Shown one piece after another: positions 39,301 through 54,300 of a DNA stretch of 64,000 bases. Under the pieces are notes generated by a model, which was given only the letters and a program-made list of their open reading frames with translations, searched no databases and was not told the DNA's origin. The stretch lies in contig OZ020244.1 in NCBI GenBank assembly GCA_963971285.1, forward strand, positions 24,862,001 to 24,926,000. Direction: 5' to 3'. The position numbers were made by a program, and so were the translations under genes. The DNA is from Astropecten irregularis (lineage: Eukaryota > Echinodermata > Asteroidea > Paxillosida > Astropectinidae). Each line of letters opens with the position of its first letter. The stretch's first letter is position 1.

Positions 39301-42300
39301 ACAAAATGGAGACAGAGCCGGAGCTGGAGCTATGGTTTGGAAAAGGCCCCCCATTGCACTAAGCAAAGGGTGCTTAGTGCTTACCGTTTGTGCTTATAAG
39401 AGAGAAACAGTGGTTTGTACTGGAATATCTGATTGTACCAAAGTTGTAAACAGGGGCACAAAGGCGATCGCTTTCATTGCCTTGGTGGAGTTCTAACCCT
39501 TGGCACCAAGACCACAACCAGGGGCACCAAGGCAATGACCGGTGGCTCCAAAGCATAGCCTGTGTGAGAATTCAAGCCCATGGAACTGAGGCAATGACTG
39601 GGACATCAAGAAAATGGCATGGGGCACAAAAGCAATCAATTCCTTTAACCCCAGGCAACACGATTGGAACCTTACTGACAGGGGAATGTTTAATACAGCA
39701 ATTGCTCATATTAAGTGAGAAACTGTATTAATTCTTATGATACCAAGACAAGAGTCCCATAACATTACACGATAAATCAATTACCAACTTTCACTTTAGT
39801 ACTAAGCACAAAGACATCATTCCTGAAAGTAAAACCACACATATCGAATTGGTTTCCTGATTAATAATGACACCTGATTCTGATTGGTGAAACTCTCACA
39901 AATGCATGCACCAACAAAACAAAGCCAGATTTCCCAGAAAATAAAACCATGCTTGAAATTGGTTTCTGTCAACCTGAAGGAAAAGGAAACCTGGAGCCTT
40001 TCTCAAACCTCGGCTCAGGCTCAGGCTCAGGCTCTGTCATTCGTATGCTGAAAATATAGGTTGTGGGTTTCATTGAAGCTGAAGCTCTGTTTTCTTTTTC
40101 AAACCAGAGAATCTACTGCCAAACCGCAGGTAAAAACCTCTACTTTGATGCTAGTTATTTGAAAATGGATTCACAAAATGGAGCCAGAGCCTGAGCCGGA
40201 GCCAAAGTTTGGAAAAGGCCCCAGGTTTATTTCTGGTGGAGTAATGTCTTTGTCTTTGTGGTCTCTGTGGCAAAATCAATATAAGGTCTGAAACCACATA
40301 GGAAAGAAACATATAGGCATGAGCTGTTTCTGTGCCCCAGGGAAAACAACAACAACAACAAAATAGTCTGAAATGTCATTCTGAACAGTTCACACTTGCC
40401 AATAGGGAGCTTTAGATTGGTGTGAACATGGACCTCGTTCACGTCGACCACAAATGCGAGAACGTCGTGCTAAACGTCAAAACTATACTTTGTGTGTCCT
40501 CGACTCACTCAGACAACGTTGGTGACGACTTGACGCATGCGCAAAGACTCGGCATGACGAAATCACGTATCAGTCGACGTAGTCAACGTGAAAATCTTAA
40601 GCTCCCTAATGGCAGTCAACTCAGCTAGTAAACTGCCACCACACGAGGGCGCTGTTGCAATCAGATGGTGTAGGGACAAGCTGTGGTAGCCGGCCACAAG
40701 GGACAGCAATGAGGCTTCGGGGGCTGTTTCCTATATGGCTTATCATGGGATGACTTGTCCATGATACAGCATAACAGTCACTTCCTAGTCAAAGCAAAGT
40801 GAATCTGCAGACAAAGACTGATGAGTGACCGCAGGATGTCTCGACAGACTTCTCGTAGAAGATGGGAGAGGGGCTGGATCTTGAGTTTATTTTTGAAGAT
40901 AATGTGCTTTTGTGGGACAGGGGTAGGTTTTTTCTTTTCAAATACTGCTCAAGACAAGGCCCTAGAGGCCACTCAGAGGTGAAGGCTATTAAAAGGAAAG
41001 GGAAGAGGAAAACAGGGCAATTAGGAAGATCTAATAGCGAGAAAAATATTAACATTGTGTTTGAACTGAGAGAGGTTATATCCTGTATAGGAAAACAGGA
41101 TGAGGGCAGTGAATTCCAGAGTGAGGCAGTGCGTGTGAAGAAACTCAAGGAATATCTCGAGGTATTTGATTTTGGGGAAAGTAACAGAGAAAGGATGGGA
41201 ACTGCAAGAAAAGCAAGTTATGCGACCAAATGACCGGTGACCTAGGATGGAAGTGGCATCGCCGAGGCTTGGAATGGGTGCAGCGTGGGTAATATTCAGG
41301 GTTTATTCTGACTGGGAGGCGACAGGCATGGGTGGCTAGCGAGTCCAAGCTCAGACATGGTGATTCTGCTACTTGCATCCTAAATACTTCACACAACTCA
41401 CAAGTTAGTCAGCATAAGTGAGGTAACCGATGGATACAAGTTTCATTATCACTTGTGCACTGAAATAGCATTATGTAAATTCTGCACTCATTTTGTGCAC
41501 TGAAATAGCATACTATCGATTCTGCACTCATCCTGTGCACTGAAATAGTATTCTGTTAATTGTGTACTCATTTTGTGCACTGAAATGCCATTATGTAAAC
41601 TGTGTACTCATTTTATGCGCTGAAAAGTCATTATGTAAACTGCGTACCGGTACTCATTTTATGCATTGAAATAGCATTATGTAAACTGTACTCATTTTAT
41701 GCACTAAAATAGCATTATGCAAACTGTGTACTCATTTTATGCATTGAAATAGCATTATGTGAACTGTGTACTCATTTTGTGCACTGAAATAGCATTATGT
41801 AAACTGTGTACTCATTTTATGCACTGAAATGCCATTATGTAAACTGTGTACTCATTTTGTGCATTGAAATAGCATACTATCCATTATGGGCTCATTTTGT
41901 GCACTGAAATAGCACACTGTAAACTGTGGGCTCATTAGTGCACTGAAATGACACAGTGTCTTCAGCTGTTGGCTTATTTGAAACCAGACAGTATCTCAAT
42001 AGTCATGAAATAGTTCTAATAACCAGGGATAATGATGTGAAAGAGCGTTGACCTTTCCTTCGGGTTATGAAAACTGGCTATAATGAGGAAAGATTTAAAT
42101 AAATATCGCAAAACGAAACTGAAAGTTGCAACTTGCAACACAGCGCTGCTTGACAAAAGGAAAGGAAAGGAAAGGCAGCCCAAAACATCTCCGTCATCCA
42201 TGTGCTGAAAATATAGGCTGTGGTTTTTCATTGAAGCTGAAAGCTCTGTTTTCTTTTTCGAAACAGAGAATCTACTTCCGAACCACAGTCAAAAGCCTCT

Positions 42301-45300
42301 ATTTTGATACCTGTAGAATGGATTCACGAAATTGAGCCAGAGTCTGAGCCTGTGCCAAGGTTTGAAAAGGCCCAGGCTTTAGTCATCTGCAGCTTCCAGC
42401 TAGGAAACGAAAAAAACAAAACTAAACCATGTCCGTCTGAACAGCACTCACCAGCTACATCAGTATATGCCTTCAGCACAGGAGTGGACTGGCCTTCTCC
42501 GATGTTGTTTTCTGCCGTGACTTGAAACTCATACATGGTGTAAATATCTGGGGAAAAAGACACAACATTGAAAACAATTAAAAAATTGGAGAGTCATGTA
42601 AGTGCTGTACGGTCCTCGTAGTTTGAGAATACAAAAACACTGGTAACACTGTAAGCTGGGGTCGATTTCACGAAGCCCTACGATTGATCATAACTTGAGA
42701 TACAAAGGTTATCCCATCGTATCCTTTAACTTCTACGTAAGGCTGCAATGCATCATAAGTCCTATGATTGAAAGTTAGTTACGATGAGTTTGGTGAAATC
42801 AACCCCAGGTGTGCTTACTCTACAGAAAGTTGAGGGAATAATAGAATAAATAGGGAAAATAATTGAGTTACATGTACCATTGATTGTGTAAATGTGTAAT
42901 ATGAGTTTGGTATGGGGTTTTTGGCTATCAAGTTTGTTTCAAATAAGTTTGGGTTTTCACACATGCATGGAGCTAGCAGTTGCCACCGTAAAGGAAAACA
43001 CAACAATTGGTTTTAGTGGTTTGTGTTAGTGGTGCTTGTATCCTTAGGCAAGGTCCTCTTCAAAGTGCCCCTCTTCACCCAGGTGTAAATGGGTACCTGG
43101 GCATAAAGCAATCTTTACCCTAAGGTAGAGATTGCTGTGTGCTTGATTAGCCGTTGTGTGCCTTACAGCAGCCGAGGACTGTATACTCCAGGGAGTTGAG
43201 ATGGTTTCAGGAATGTTAATACAGTAAATACAGTGGAACGCCAATATAACGAACACGCTGGGATGCACTGAAATTGTTCGTTACTATGGTCGATCGTTAT
43301 AGTGAACAATGTTCAGCAGGCCTATATATTGTACATAAAAATTGGGAGCCAAGGAAGATGTTCGATACAGACAAATGTTCAGTATAGCAGTGTTCATTAT
43401 AGTGGGGTTCCACTATAAAATGCCCACAGAGATATCATTCATTCTGATATGTGCTTGATATAAGCCGTCTGACCCAAAGGAGAAAAAGAAACTGTGAAGT
43501 TTTACCGAGCATGGTCCTGGTATGATACATCAACAACGTAGAGGTCAAGACCCTGTTCCAGACAGAGCTACCACCCTTCCTGAAGTCCACGTTATACGTG
43601 GCCGACTCCGAGTTGAGACGGTCAGGCGGGAACCAGAATACTGTGATGCTGTCCTCATTACGACCCACAACCTTCAAACCTTTCGGAATGCCTGGAACTG
43701 AACAAGGCAAAAGAGTTCAGTTAATAGAAACAATGCAAAACTTATTCTTGTTCTGAAAATTGACAGGGGCGGGATTCGAACTTGCGACCTGCAGAATACT
43801 GTAATGGTACTCTACCAACTGAGCTATCCAACCCTATGTTGGCATTGTCCCAAATTGTTAATTGCATGTATCTTTGAAAAGTGAACAAAGAAAAATTGAC
43901 TGGAGCGGGATTCGAACCAGCGACCTCTGGAATACTGTACCGGCACTCTTACCAACCGAGCTACCCAGCCCTAAGTTGGTGCAGAATTCCAGAGGTCGCT
44001 GGTTCGAATCTGGTTCCTGTAAATTTTTCTTTGTTCACTTCAACGACTACAAATTCAGTCAGTTTCCTTTGTGGTTATCTGATACTTACAAGTATCTTTA
44101 CTCATTCGCCAGTCAGAAGCCATGAAACCATTCACATGCTAGACCTTTTCAAAAGCATGTGGACAATATACACAAAGATTGTTTATTTCTCAAAGTTCTA
44201 TACCATCCGCCATTATTGCGGTGTCCCCGCCCGCCTTTTGTGTGGCAACAAAAGAATTAATGCTCTGCCACACTCTATGCTGCAGGGTGTACATCCCCTG
44301 AGTGCGAGCGCAAAATCTTTTGTTGCATTAATTCTTGTGTTGCCACACAAAAGGCGGTCGTGGACACCGCAGTAATGGCGGAAGGTATGTCGTGTCGTCC
44401 GATCAGTGTATAGCTCATGTGGTCCAGTTTTCAACTGACAGGCACCTGTCTAGCGCCCTCTTGTGGTGACACACATACTGTGAATCACGTGTGTAATAAT
44501 ACTGTTATCTTACCATCCTCCATTGTCTGCACGACTACTTCGTTGCTGTAGGGACCCACTGCGGCCTCCCCCATACCAGTGTTGACTGCAGCTACCTTGA
44601 TGGTGTAGTTGGTATACGGCAACAAATTCATGACCTCTTTACGCTGAGTAAAGGAAAATACAACATACAAACATTCACATTACTAATATGCTGCGCACTT
44701 GAAATTAAGGAAGGTTTGCGGTGACACCGTGTATAAACTCTTTTCAAAGAGTGAGGTTCTGAAAAGAACCTATTACTCCATGAAAAGAGTTTATACAAGG
44801 TGTCTCCGCAAACCTTCCTTTCTTATGTAACTTCCACCATGCAAAGCTTCAAATCCTACAGATAGAAATTACACAAATCAGGACAGACACATGCGGAACA
44901 GTTACCTAGATATCAAATTACTACTGAGATAGAAAAACTTGAATACTGGCCGGGCCTAGCCACTGGAACGCCTGGCCATGCCTCGGCTTTGATTAGGCTT
45001 TGCAGCTTCTGTATTCCAACTTGGTCATGGGTACACAGTATTCGTTTGAAGTAAATCAATAGCCACATCATAGACTTGATGTGGGCAGGACTTCAGTCTG
45101 AGCAGGCCATCCAGTGGCCTGGCTTAGTGATTTAAGCAGCTCTGTTGGAATTGAAGATCAGACCTACCAAAAACGAGGATTTCAGGCCTGATGTCCATAT
45201 GCCTGGCCAGGCTTTTCAATAGCTAGGCCAGACTAGTATGAATGTTTCTCTGTTTTATGCTTTTCAAAGTTTGGAGGACAATTTTGCATTTCTTGTATTG

Positions 45301-48300
45301 TGTTCATGAACTGATAATAATTGCGAACATTTTTGTAACAGCTGGGGCCCTGCTTAAGCACAACATTTGCTTAAGCATGAAAAGTCTTCCTTGATCAAAC
45401 AGGATTACCAACCAAATGTTCATGTGATGTTTACTGCTTGTATTCAACCATTGTTTGCTGAGCATAACATTCAAAAGGAGTTTCGGTTGGTGAATTGATC
45501 TTTTTTACCAAGGTTTTTGAATGTTGGTGCTTAAGCAGCTCTATGACATCGGCCCCTGGCAAGCACTGAGCGAGTGTGTCAGGGGTGGGATGTGGGAGGG
45601 GATGTGGGAGGGGAGGGGAGGGGAGTGGGTCTCGATCAAAAATCAAACTTACTAGGCTGGAGCCGACAGACATCACCCGAGTAGGCACACCTTGCTGAGG
45701 GGTGAGTATGACCTCGTACCCAAACAGTTCCCCATTCAGGGAATCAGGAGGGGGCGCTGTAAATCTGACATCAATGACAGATGAGCTTGATGCTGTGGCA
45801 ATGACACCAGTTGGAGCAGTCGTTGGGGCTGCGAAGATCAAAGATCAAACAAACAAATAAATAGATGTAAATTAATAAATAAAAACTTAAAATTGACCTC
45901 AATCAAGGACAATTCCTCAGGAGTGCTTCCAACCATGGGGCAGCTTCCTACAGTTCCCAAAGCACTCAATTTTGCTCAGGCACAGAAAAATACGTTGCTT
46001 AGCATCCACAGGCCATCAATCAAAATCCTCCTTTGTTGTATAATCAAATTCGCAAATCGAATGACTTTGTACAGACTTTTTATGACTGGTGGGTTAACAT
46101 AAGCTATGATGAGAAACTGTTTCTTAATTACAGGAAATAAAAGGCGGGCGGGGACACCAGAGTAATGGCGGATGGTATTTCATGCTGTCTGATCGATGTA
46201 TATGCATGTCAATGCGTGTGGTAAAACTTCTAAGCTTCATGATTGCCCAGTGTCCTTTGCATGTGCATGCGTAGTGCCGAAAACGGGCTATCTTGGATAA
46301 CGTCCATGGACTCAGACTTACTACCAGGCCCTGTTCGAAGGACAGCCACCCCGCTTTGCTTGGTGTAACTTCCTACGTATTTAGCCTCCACCCAGAAGCT
46401 GTATTCAGTGAAGACCTCTAGGCCTTGCACCAGGAGCGAAGTCTCCAGTGGAGGAGAGATGGCAAACCTCAGGGCTGTGGAGTCTGGAGCGCCGGTAGCT
46501 GCCCCTTTCCTGTCAGGACAGAGCAAATCATGATATAAAAGAAGAGTCCCACATTTAAAGGACAACATCAATCAATCACAAACACAAAGACATGTCCTAC
46601 AAGCACTGGCTCACCAAAGCAGATGCCTCTTTCATAGAGCTGCTTATTAGCACAAAATTTGCTTCAGCATGAAAGGTCTTCCATGATCAAACAGGATTTT
46701 CAGTTGTATTCGGGCATTGTTTGCTGAGCATAACATTCACAAGGAGTTTTGGCTGGCATACTGATTTTATTAACCAAGGTTTTTAGTGCTTAGCAAATTT
46801 CGGTGCTTATGCAGTTCTGTGAAATCGGCCCTGTTGTGTTGATAGCTAATGCTATTTGCTTTCTGGTGAAATAAGGTCAAACTCCTAACCCACTGACCGT
46901 CTGAAACAATTTCCTATTGTCATTGATAAGTACCGGTAATGATAACACACGGTATTCACATACCATTACTCATGCACTGTAGTTCAAATAGCATCAAATG
47001 AATAGGTTTACCGGTATATGTGACATAAGGCTCTCAATATGTACATGAAATAATAAACCTGTGTAAATATGTGCTCAATGAGAATCTAAGTCATGAAAAA
47101 AAACCAAGAAAACCCGACTCAATTTTTCTTATAAAACATTAAGAATGGTTTTGATCTTACACAAGATCAAAACTGTTTTACATTTTTGTTTGGACTTATT
47201 TCTTGATAAATACACTATTTCAGATGGAAATGCTTTACGGCATTTTTCTACCAGCACCATCTGCATACCCTGAAAGTTGTACGTAAATCTGTAACTATTT
47301 CTGTTTTGGTTTGTTACCAATGTTGTACATGCCCTTTAAAGGTTGTCTTGCACAATGCAATGGCAAAACAAAACAAAACCATGAACAACTCTAGCTTGTT
47401 CATCCAGTTCAATTTTGTAAAACGTGCTACTACCGAACTGCAGAAACGTTATCAACAAACTGCACTTTTCAACGACAATCAGCCAACGGCACTTGTCGTC
47501 ATCAAAGTACGCAATTCATATTCTTCAGGGACTTGAGATTTTGTTTTTGTGGATTCTTAAATATTTTTCTCTCGTTTCTTCGCCAGTCTAGTTCCATTTT
47601 GCCAAAAGGGCACTGTCAATCTTGTTTTGACTAGCTATTGTTGCCTTATCAGCTTGTGAGAGGAGGTAATATTTTGTTCTCCCCGGGGATAATGTTCCCA
47701 GGTCATCTCAGAGAGAGGGCTGTGGTTTCTTCAATCCCGAGGAAATCTTAAGGAGAATCATTTCCAAGAGGCCTGTAGGCTGTAGATGTGAGTTTGTATA
47801 GTGTACAGAGTATTTCAAATCTGTTCTTAAGTAGGATTTGAAGCTTTGCGTGGTGGAGCTAACGTGTATTAAAGAAGGTTTGTAGAGACACCATGGAACT
47901 CTTTTCTAGAAGTGTGGTTCTGAAAAGAACTGGTGAGAAGTTTCCGATGTTCCAGCCAGTATACTCAACAAACCTTCTTTAAATTTGCTTGAAGTTAGGA
48001 GGGCCTGAGGCGTTTCGATCCTAGCAGGGCCAGGATCTTTATCGATATTAAAGATCCTGCTAGGATCGAAACGCATCAGGCCCTCCTAACTCCAAGCATT
48101 TTATAAATTTCAGGTCATTATTTTGGCTGATGAGCTGTTTACAGCAGATTATTACATTTTGTATTGACTTATTCAAATTTGTTCTAAATGTACAATCAAC
48201 CGTGGACCATTGGAGCATCGTTAATTTGTTGACCCGTACCAAAGCCGAGTTGGCTCACAGAGCTAGAGGGGTCAACATGAACAATGCAAGGGTTTGGACG

Positions 48301-51300
48301 GTTGGTCCATGGCCATGCGGAGTCAGACACCAACCTGTATAGAACCTCGTAGGATAAGACCGGTCCGTTGGTCGGATTCCACGTGATGTCTATCGATGTG
48401 TTTTTGGTCTCCCTGTTCATTGGGTCTCCCGGGGGCGACGGCTCTGCAGTTAGAAAAACGAAAGTTCAAGAAACAGAGGAGAACGGCCAATCAGAATGGA
48501 GACATGGTAAAATGCTATGTTGACATGATGAAGCTACTCACTGGAAAATACGTATCTTACCCTTCCGGCTTTGCTCTTTAAGCCTCAACCACGTGTGTTT
48601 TACATACCACATGTGACCGAGTTTGACCGAGGTTTTCGTGGTCACCTGATTCAAAAGTGTCATCTGATTGGTGAATGCATACAGTTTGATTGACAGGCTA
48701 GAAGGGTCCACTGCTCTAAATTGTTCCCTGAACAAAATGACCCTATTGATAAATGTATCTATGCAAAAATAAGGTGAAATACATGTAGCCATACGTTTTG
48801 ATGCTCAATAAGAAAGGCCTTTTAACCCTAACCCTAGTGCATACCACAGTTTACCACACATGGGCCCAATTTCATGGAATCCATTACGGCCTATTTTTAT
48901 GCTTACGGGCACTGCTACGCGTGAAATCTATTTCATGGAATACGTATAGCAAGACTTTCAGTTAACGAAGAATTTCTAGGGTAACCGTGATTATTTTCTG
49001 CATTTTCTACATTCTGCACAAAATCCTTGCTTACCGTTACCAAAAAGAAAACTCTCCTGTGAAATACGCCAACCGTAACCAAAAAAGAAGAATTTTTGCT
49101 AACGACAACAGATTCCATGAAATTGGGCAACATTTGGTTTTTCCTGTGGTTAAGTGTGGTACCGGTATTCTGAATACCACAATACAGCACAATGTGGTAT
49201 TCATGGTAAAGCATGGTTTATAATCCACCAGTGCCCAATTTCATGGAATCCGTTACGGCCTATTTTTGTGCTTATGGGCACTGCTCCGCGTGAAATATAT
49301 TTCATTATAAAGTTTCAGTGCTTTATCGGTTAATGAAGAATTTCTAGGCTAACCTTGACTTTTTTAACTGATAAAGTGCTGTCATGTGCATTCTGCAAAA
49401 AAGTCCTTGCTTAGCGTAGCAAGAAGGAAAACTCTCCCGTGAAATACGATAACCATAAGCAAAAAAGTCTGCTACCATAAGTGAAGAATTTTTGCTGACA
49501 GTAACAGATTCCATGAAATTGACCCAGTTCCTCTTGTGGTAATGTGTGGTAAGCAACTCTTGTCTTGTGCAGTAGGCGCAGAGGGTTCAGGTTTATAATC
49601 CAAGCTTTGATACAGCAACCGAGTTGCAATAAATCAAGTCCCAGGGATATCCTAAAAGGATTATTAACCCTCTCCTCTAAAACCAGGCCAAGATGTGACC
49701 TGATCTCTCTTTCCTGGGGTCGATTTCACGAAGCCCTACGATCGATAGATCATTACTTGAGTTACGAAGGATAACTAATCGTAGGAGGCTTATCCTACGT
49801 AGGACTGCAATGCGATCATTAAGTCCTAAGTTACGATGACTTTGGTGAAACCAACCCCTGGAGCCTTGTCCCCCTCCCTCCCCAAGAACCGTACCCCATG
49901 CTTGAAGACACCAAAGATCCCATTATAAACTGAACTTGTATCTTATCAATACTGCACTCTCGGGAAGAACATGAAAGCAAAAATGCCCTCCAAAAATAAC
50001 CAAAATGAGTGACAGCACAGCCTTGCAAGTTCCATTATTCAAAGGAACAGGTGAATCTATGGACAGCGGCAGACAGGTGAATACTGTGGCCAGAAATAAA
50101 CCCGTGATGATCCTGAAGCTAAGCTAGGGTCTCAATGGCTGTCATTCAAGACGCATAAAAGCATGTGCACCTATAGAGAGAGAGACGCGGTCACTACGTG
50201 GTCAATACCTCTCTACGAGAAGGAAGAAAAGTCAAATTGGAGGTAGTGCCTGCTTGCACCTGTGACAATAATCCTATGATTCGACCTCTGAGAATGGCAC
50301 AGAAGACAGACGGATCATTCCAACGCTGCAGGTTACTGTGGAAGAATTTGCCATCACATCGCATGATGTCTTTTTTTATGTATCAACATTGCTGATTAAC
50401 TAGTCAGGGGAATTGAGATTTTGAATGTGCGCGTACCATAAAAACAAGTCAGGGAAGCAGACATTAGGTAGATTTTGCAAGAGGGTCATTTGGGGCCTTT
50501 CTTAAAGCTCGGCTCCGGCTCAGGCTTCATCTCTGTAATCCGTATGCTGCAAATATAGGTTGTGATTTTTCATTGAAGCTGAAGCTCTGTTTGTTTGTTT
50601 GTTTTTAAACCAGATAATCTACTTCTGAACCGCAGCCAAAAACCCCTATTTTGATACTTTAGAAAGGATTCACGAAATGGAGGAGTCTGAGCCGGAGCCG
50701 GAGCCTGAGCCAAAGCCAAGCTTTGAGAAAGACGCCAGGTGTCTGAATTACTGGGCTAAGGATTGAAATTACACAAGAGTCCATTCGAAGTGGCTGCAGC
50801 AGCTTCCTATAGACACGTGTGTAAATCAAAGCCGTAGCCAAATAATTTGGTCACAGACTGAACATGTGCAGTGCTGCCTTGCATTCTCTATGAGCTTCTA
50901 ATGTTTTCAGCATAATTAGTGAAGAGTGCTATTGCCCCCATGCCTTCTGGTCATTGCCTTAGTGCCCCCAAAAACATTTCCATAAGACAATTTCTGTTTC
51001 TTGTACTATAGCGCCCTCTGTCAAGGAAACAACAAGTGCCCTGTCCCTTTAAGAACGTAAAGTCCCTGCCCTGGTGAAGGCAGGTGCGAACTAACAGAAT
51101 TGAGATGTTTGTTTAACCAGAAGACAAGATACATGTACAGTATGCGAGGTGAATGGCATGCAACATTACATGATATACACTGACGGTACATGTACATGTA
51201 GATGACAGTTTTGAGCGACATACAATAGGCATAATACATGTATTATTTTATTAATGTATACATGTACATGTACATTGTACAACGCTCTGTATAAACTTTA

Positions 51301-54300
51301 AATGTTGTACAACAGTGCCATTGAAATGAAATGCTGGAATTTTTTAAAGCTAATCAATGAAAGTGAATATCTCATTTTCTTCATATCCTTTCCATTGTAC
51401 ATTATGAAAGAAATTCACATACTGAAATACTGTACTCATGCAAATATGACACTACAAATATCAACAATTATACAAACAATAATTAATAAACTTCCTGAAT
51501 CAACATGCAATGATATATACAATAAACAGCTATTAAAAGTGAGATTAAATGGTTAATTGAGAAGGAAAACAATATCATACATGCACATATGTACAGTATG
51601 TGTATTGGTTCTTCAGTCTCTACCTGATTGTATGGGTTTTCCCCTGAGCATATGTTTGTTGTTTTTTGGGGAGGATTTCTCCTTCAGTTTCCAGAACTGT
51701 CATTTCCTTCCTGGTCTCAACCCATGAGACTCCAACGGAAACATGTGTATATTGCAATTGTGCATAAGGTGGGGAAAATGGGGATTTTCACCTGGGCTGC
51801 TAAGTGTTAGTCCAACCACAAAATGTCAGTAATATAATTTATACTATGCATTCTGAAGTACCAATAAGGTGCCAGCTAAGAATGTCCAGGGGCCAATTTC
51901 ATAGAGCTGCTTAAGCACCAAAATTTGCTTTAACACCAAAAACCTAGGTGAATAAAATCAGTATGCCAGCCAAAACTCCTTGTGGATGTTATGGTCAGCA
52001 AACAATGGCCAACAAGTCAAAAGTGAAAATTTGGTTGGTAATTCTGTTTGATCAAGGAAGACTTTTCATGCTTAAGCAGATTTTTGTGCTTAAGCAGCTC
52101 TATGAAATTGGCCCCAGTTCATCAATACAAGTACATGTACGAGAGACATGAACCACACAAACATGTGCATAGGCCTTTTCACACTAGACAAATCTCGGGG
52201 TTGATGCGGGGTTGAAATCGGCGGCGATTCACACTGGAAATTGTTCAACCCTGCGCCCCGGGTTGAAGGTGGGTTCGCGAGAGGCAAGTGTGAAATGACA
52301 CTGGGTTGAACGCGGGGTTGTAAAATCAAATTTCAACCCAGGGCGGGAATGGAGTTCGCCCCCGGTTGAGTTCGCCCCGGGTTGAAAGCTTACAGTGTGA
52401 AAAGGCCTATTGATGGTATTAGGGTTTAGATCAACACTTAAGTCATGCAGTTTTAATAATACTAACGGACTACTAATCTAAAGCTGCTAAAACCCATAAG
52501 GGCCCAATTTCATGGCTCTGCTCAACAAAATTCTGCGCTTATGATCCTAATGCACAATTGAAAAATTCCTTGTTTATCCATGAAATAGGATCTTATATTA
52601 AGCACAGAATTATCTGCTTCCATAAGTGCTGATTCTATGTTAACGGTAAGCAAAGCCATGAAATTGGACCCAGACTCTTCCCACACGTTTTACATGGAAA
52701 GGCTTGACGGCACCAACTTGGTCTAAGCTTTAAGGAATGAACAGCGCCTACAAACACAGTGTTGGACTGTTGAAGCTCCAAAACACTGACATTTTTACAA
52801 TCCTACACAGATCTTCTTTTTTTTCAAAATCGGTAATTCTATCCAAAACCTTCAAGCCTTTACATGTAAAACTATGCATTGGAAACAAATTAACAAGTGA
52901 AAATCTAGTGTTCTCCAAATGTTTACAATGTCAACACTCGTCCATGCTTTTTGCAAATTTCAATTTAATCAAGTCACAATCACAAATGGTGGCACAGGGA
53001 ATTTTGTTATGATTACACGTATGCCAGGTCCTTCTGAGGCAATTTGATATTGTATTGCTTTTAGGCCTAAAATCAAATTTTTATTTTTCAAAATGACTTT
53101 GCGATTACCTATTGGTGCATGGTTTGTGCAATGCGTTATTTGTGCAAATGAAATCACTTGTGAAATGACCAAAAGAAATTAGAATTTGTAGATTTAATGT
53201 GAGATTTTCATACTAAAATTCTGAAAGGCGTGCACAGTACAGGTAAAAAGTGCAGGTTAAAAAGAATTGAAAATGGATTTTCACTGTACAACTACAACTA
53301 CACCCACAGTTAAGGCGACTTTCCATATGCACGTTTTTTCATCCGCTGCGTATATGTTGCATGTGCGTCACCTCGCAAACAAATTTGCTCATTATAAAGA
53401 TGCAAACGACCCTTTCCAACGGACACGCATTATGGAAAGGGTCGCTTGCTTTTTTTATAACGATCGATTTTTAGCGACGAGACGCACACGCACATACACG
53501 CAGCGGATGAAAAAACACACATATATGGAAAGGCGCCTTAAGACACCATACATGTACACTAGTCTACTATCACTGAGTAAAAATCACACATTAATACGTA
53601 AAACGCAACAAATTCTTGAAAAAAAACTTTAACCACAGAGGAAGATGGTGGAAGATTTTTGCCAGGTGATTTCAAATCTCAAAAACTTGGCTATAAGATG
53701 CAAAATCAATGACATCTGATTATTTTCTGTGTACATGTACAAAGTGTACACTATGCAATTATGTGTTCTTGATAGAGTTTCTTCAAAGTTTTAAGAACAG
53801 ATTGCAATGGTACATGTATGCACATTCATTATTTGCTGATGTAACAATCTTTTCATACTATTCATCTATGACTGGTTGCTGGCGCCACATACCAAATGTT
53901 CATATGCTAATGTCATCTGGCAGTTGCTAAACTGTACAGTAAGTAATTGCTTCTGAAACCTGTACAACTGCCCATACAGGAACTTAAGGTTTGTGTGACA
54001 ATCGGACATTAAAAGTCAAGGTTTGCAATCAACAGGAAATATTGTTGTATGTACAAGAATTGGAGTCTGTGAGGTTTCGACAAAAAATACATGTACCGGT
54101 ATGACAAATACAACAATGAAACTGCTGCAAACTGCTCATCAACCCAAATAATGACCTGAAATACATGTACTTAGGGCCTGTTTACTTCAGGCATGAGATC
54201 AGTGATCCTGTTGATCCAGGAGCATTTCACTAACACTTTGTGATCATTGCTAAATCCATTGTTAAACACAAAATCGATCGCTACTTTGCATAGCAGTTTT

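Larger units (their letters stand above)
31161..42451 (-). other. 11.3-kb intron preceding FNIII 4, containing the alternative first exon
   Basis: Between the exons at 31160 and 42452. It holds a tandemly expanded pogo-like repeat, the alternative first exon, a LINE fragment, a 40-bp minisatellite and several MITEs. The block 33.7-35.0 kb contains diverged local repeats (recurring phrases such as AAAGAACTA and GTGCTGG near 33.92, 34.62 and 34.93 kb) with no coding signal. Confidence 0.6.

Noticed and set aside
40862-41233. 123-codon + frame
   Set aside because: Antisense of the degenerate LINE 3' end on the minus strand, which gives the recognisable LWNSLP motif.
41450-41955. Possible CRISPR array
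   Set aside because: Units are contiguous tandem repeats without unique spacers, and the genome is animal.
43765-43848. Possible functional tRNA gene (A and B boxes present)
   Set aside because: Acceptor and anticodon arms do not pair convincingly and the sequence is repeated nearby with a SINE body.
43881-44375. 164-codon + frame
   Set aside because: Runs through an inverted SINE pair and a foldback element; composition explained by repeats.
15199-48443. Assignment of the gene to ROS1/sevenless, usherin or PTPRM-type phosphatases
   Set aside because: FNIII domains alone are not diagnostic; no beta-propeller, laminin G or MAM domain is visible and the cytoplasmic part is missing.
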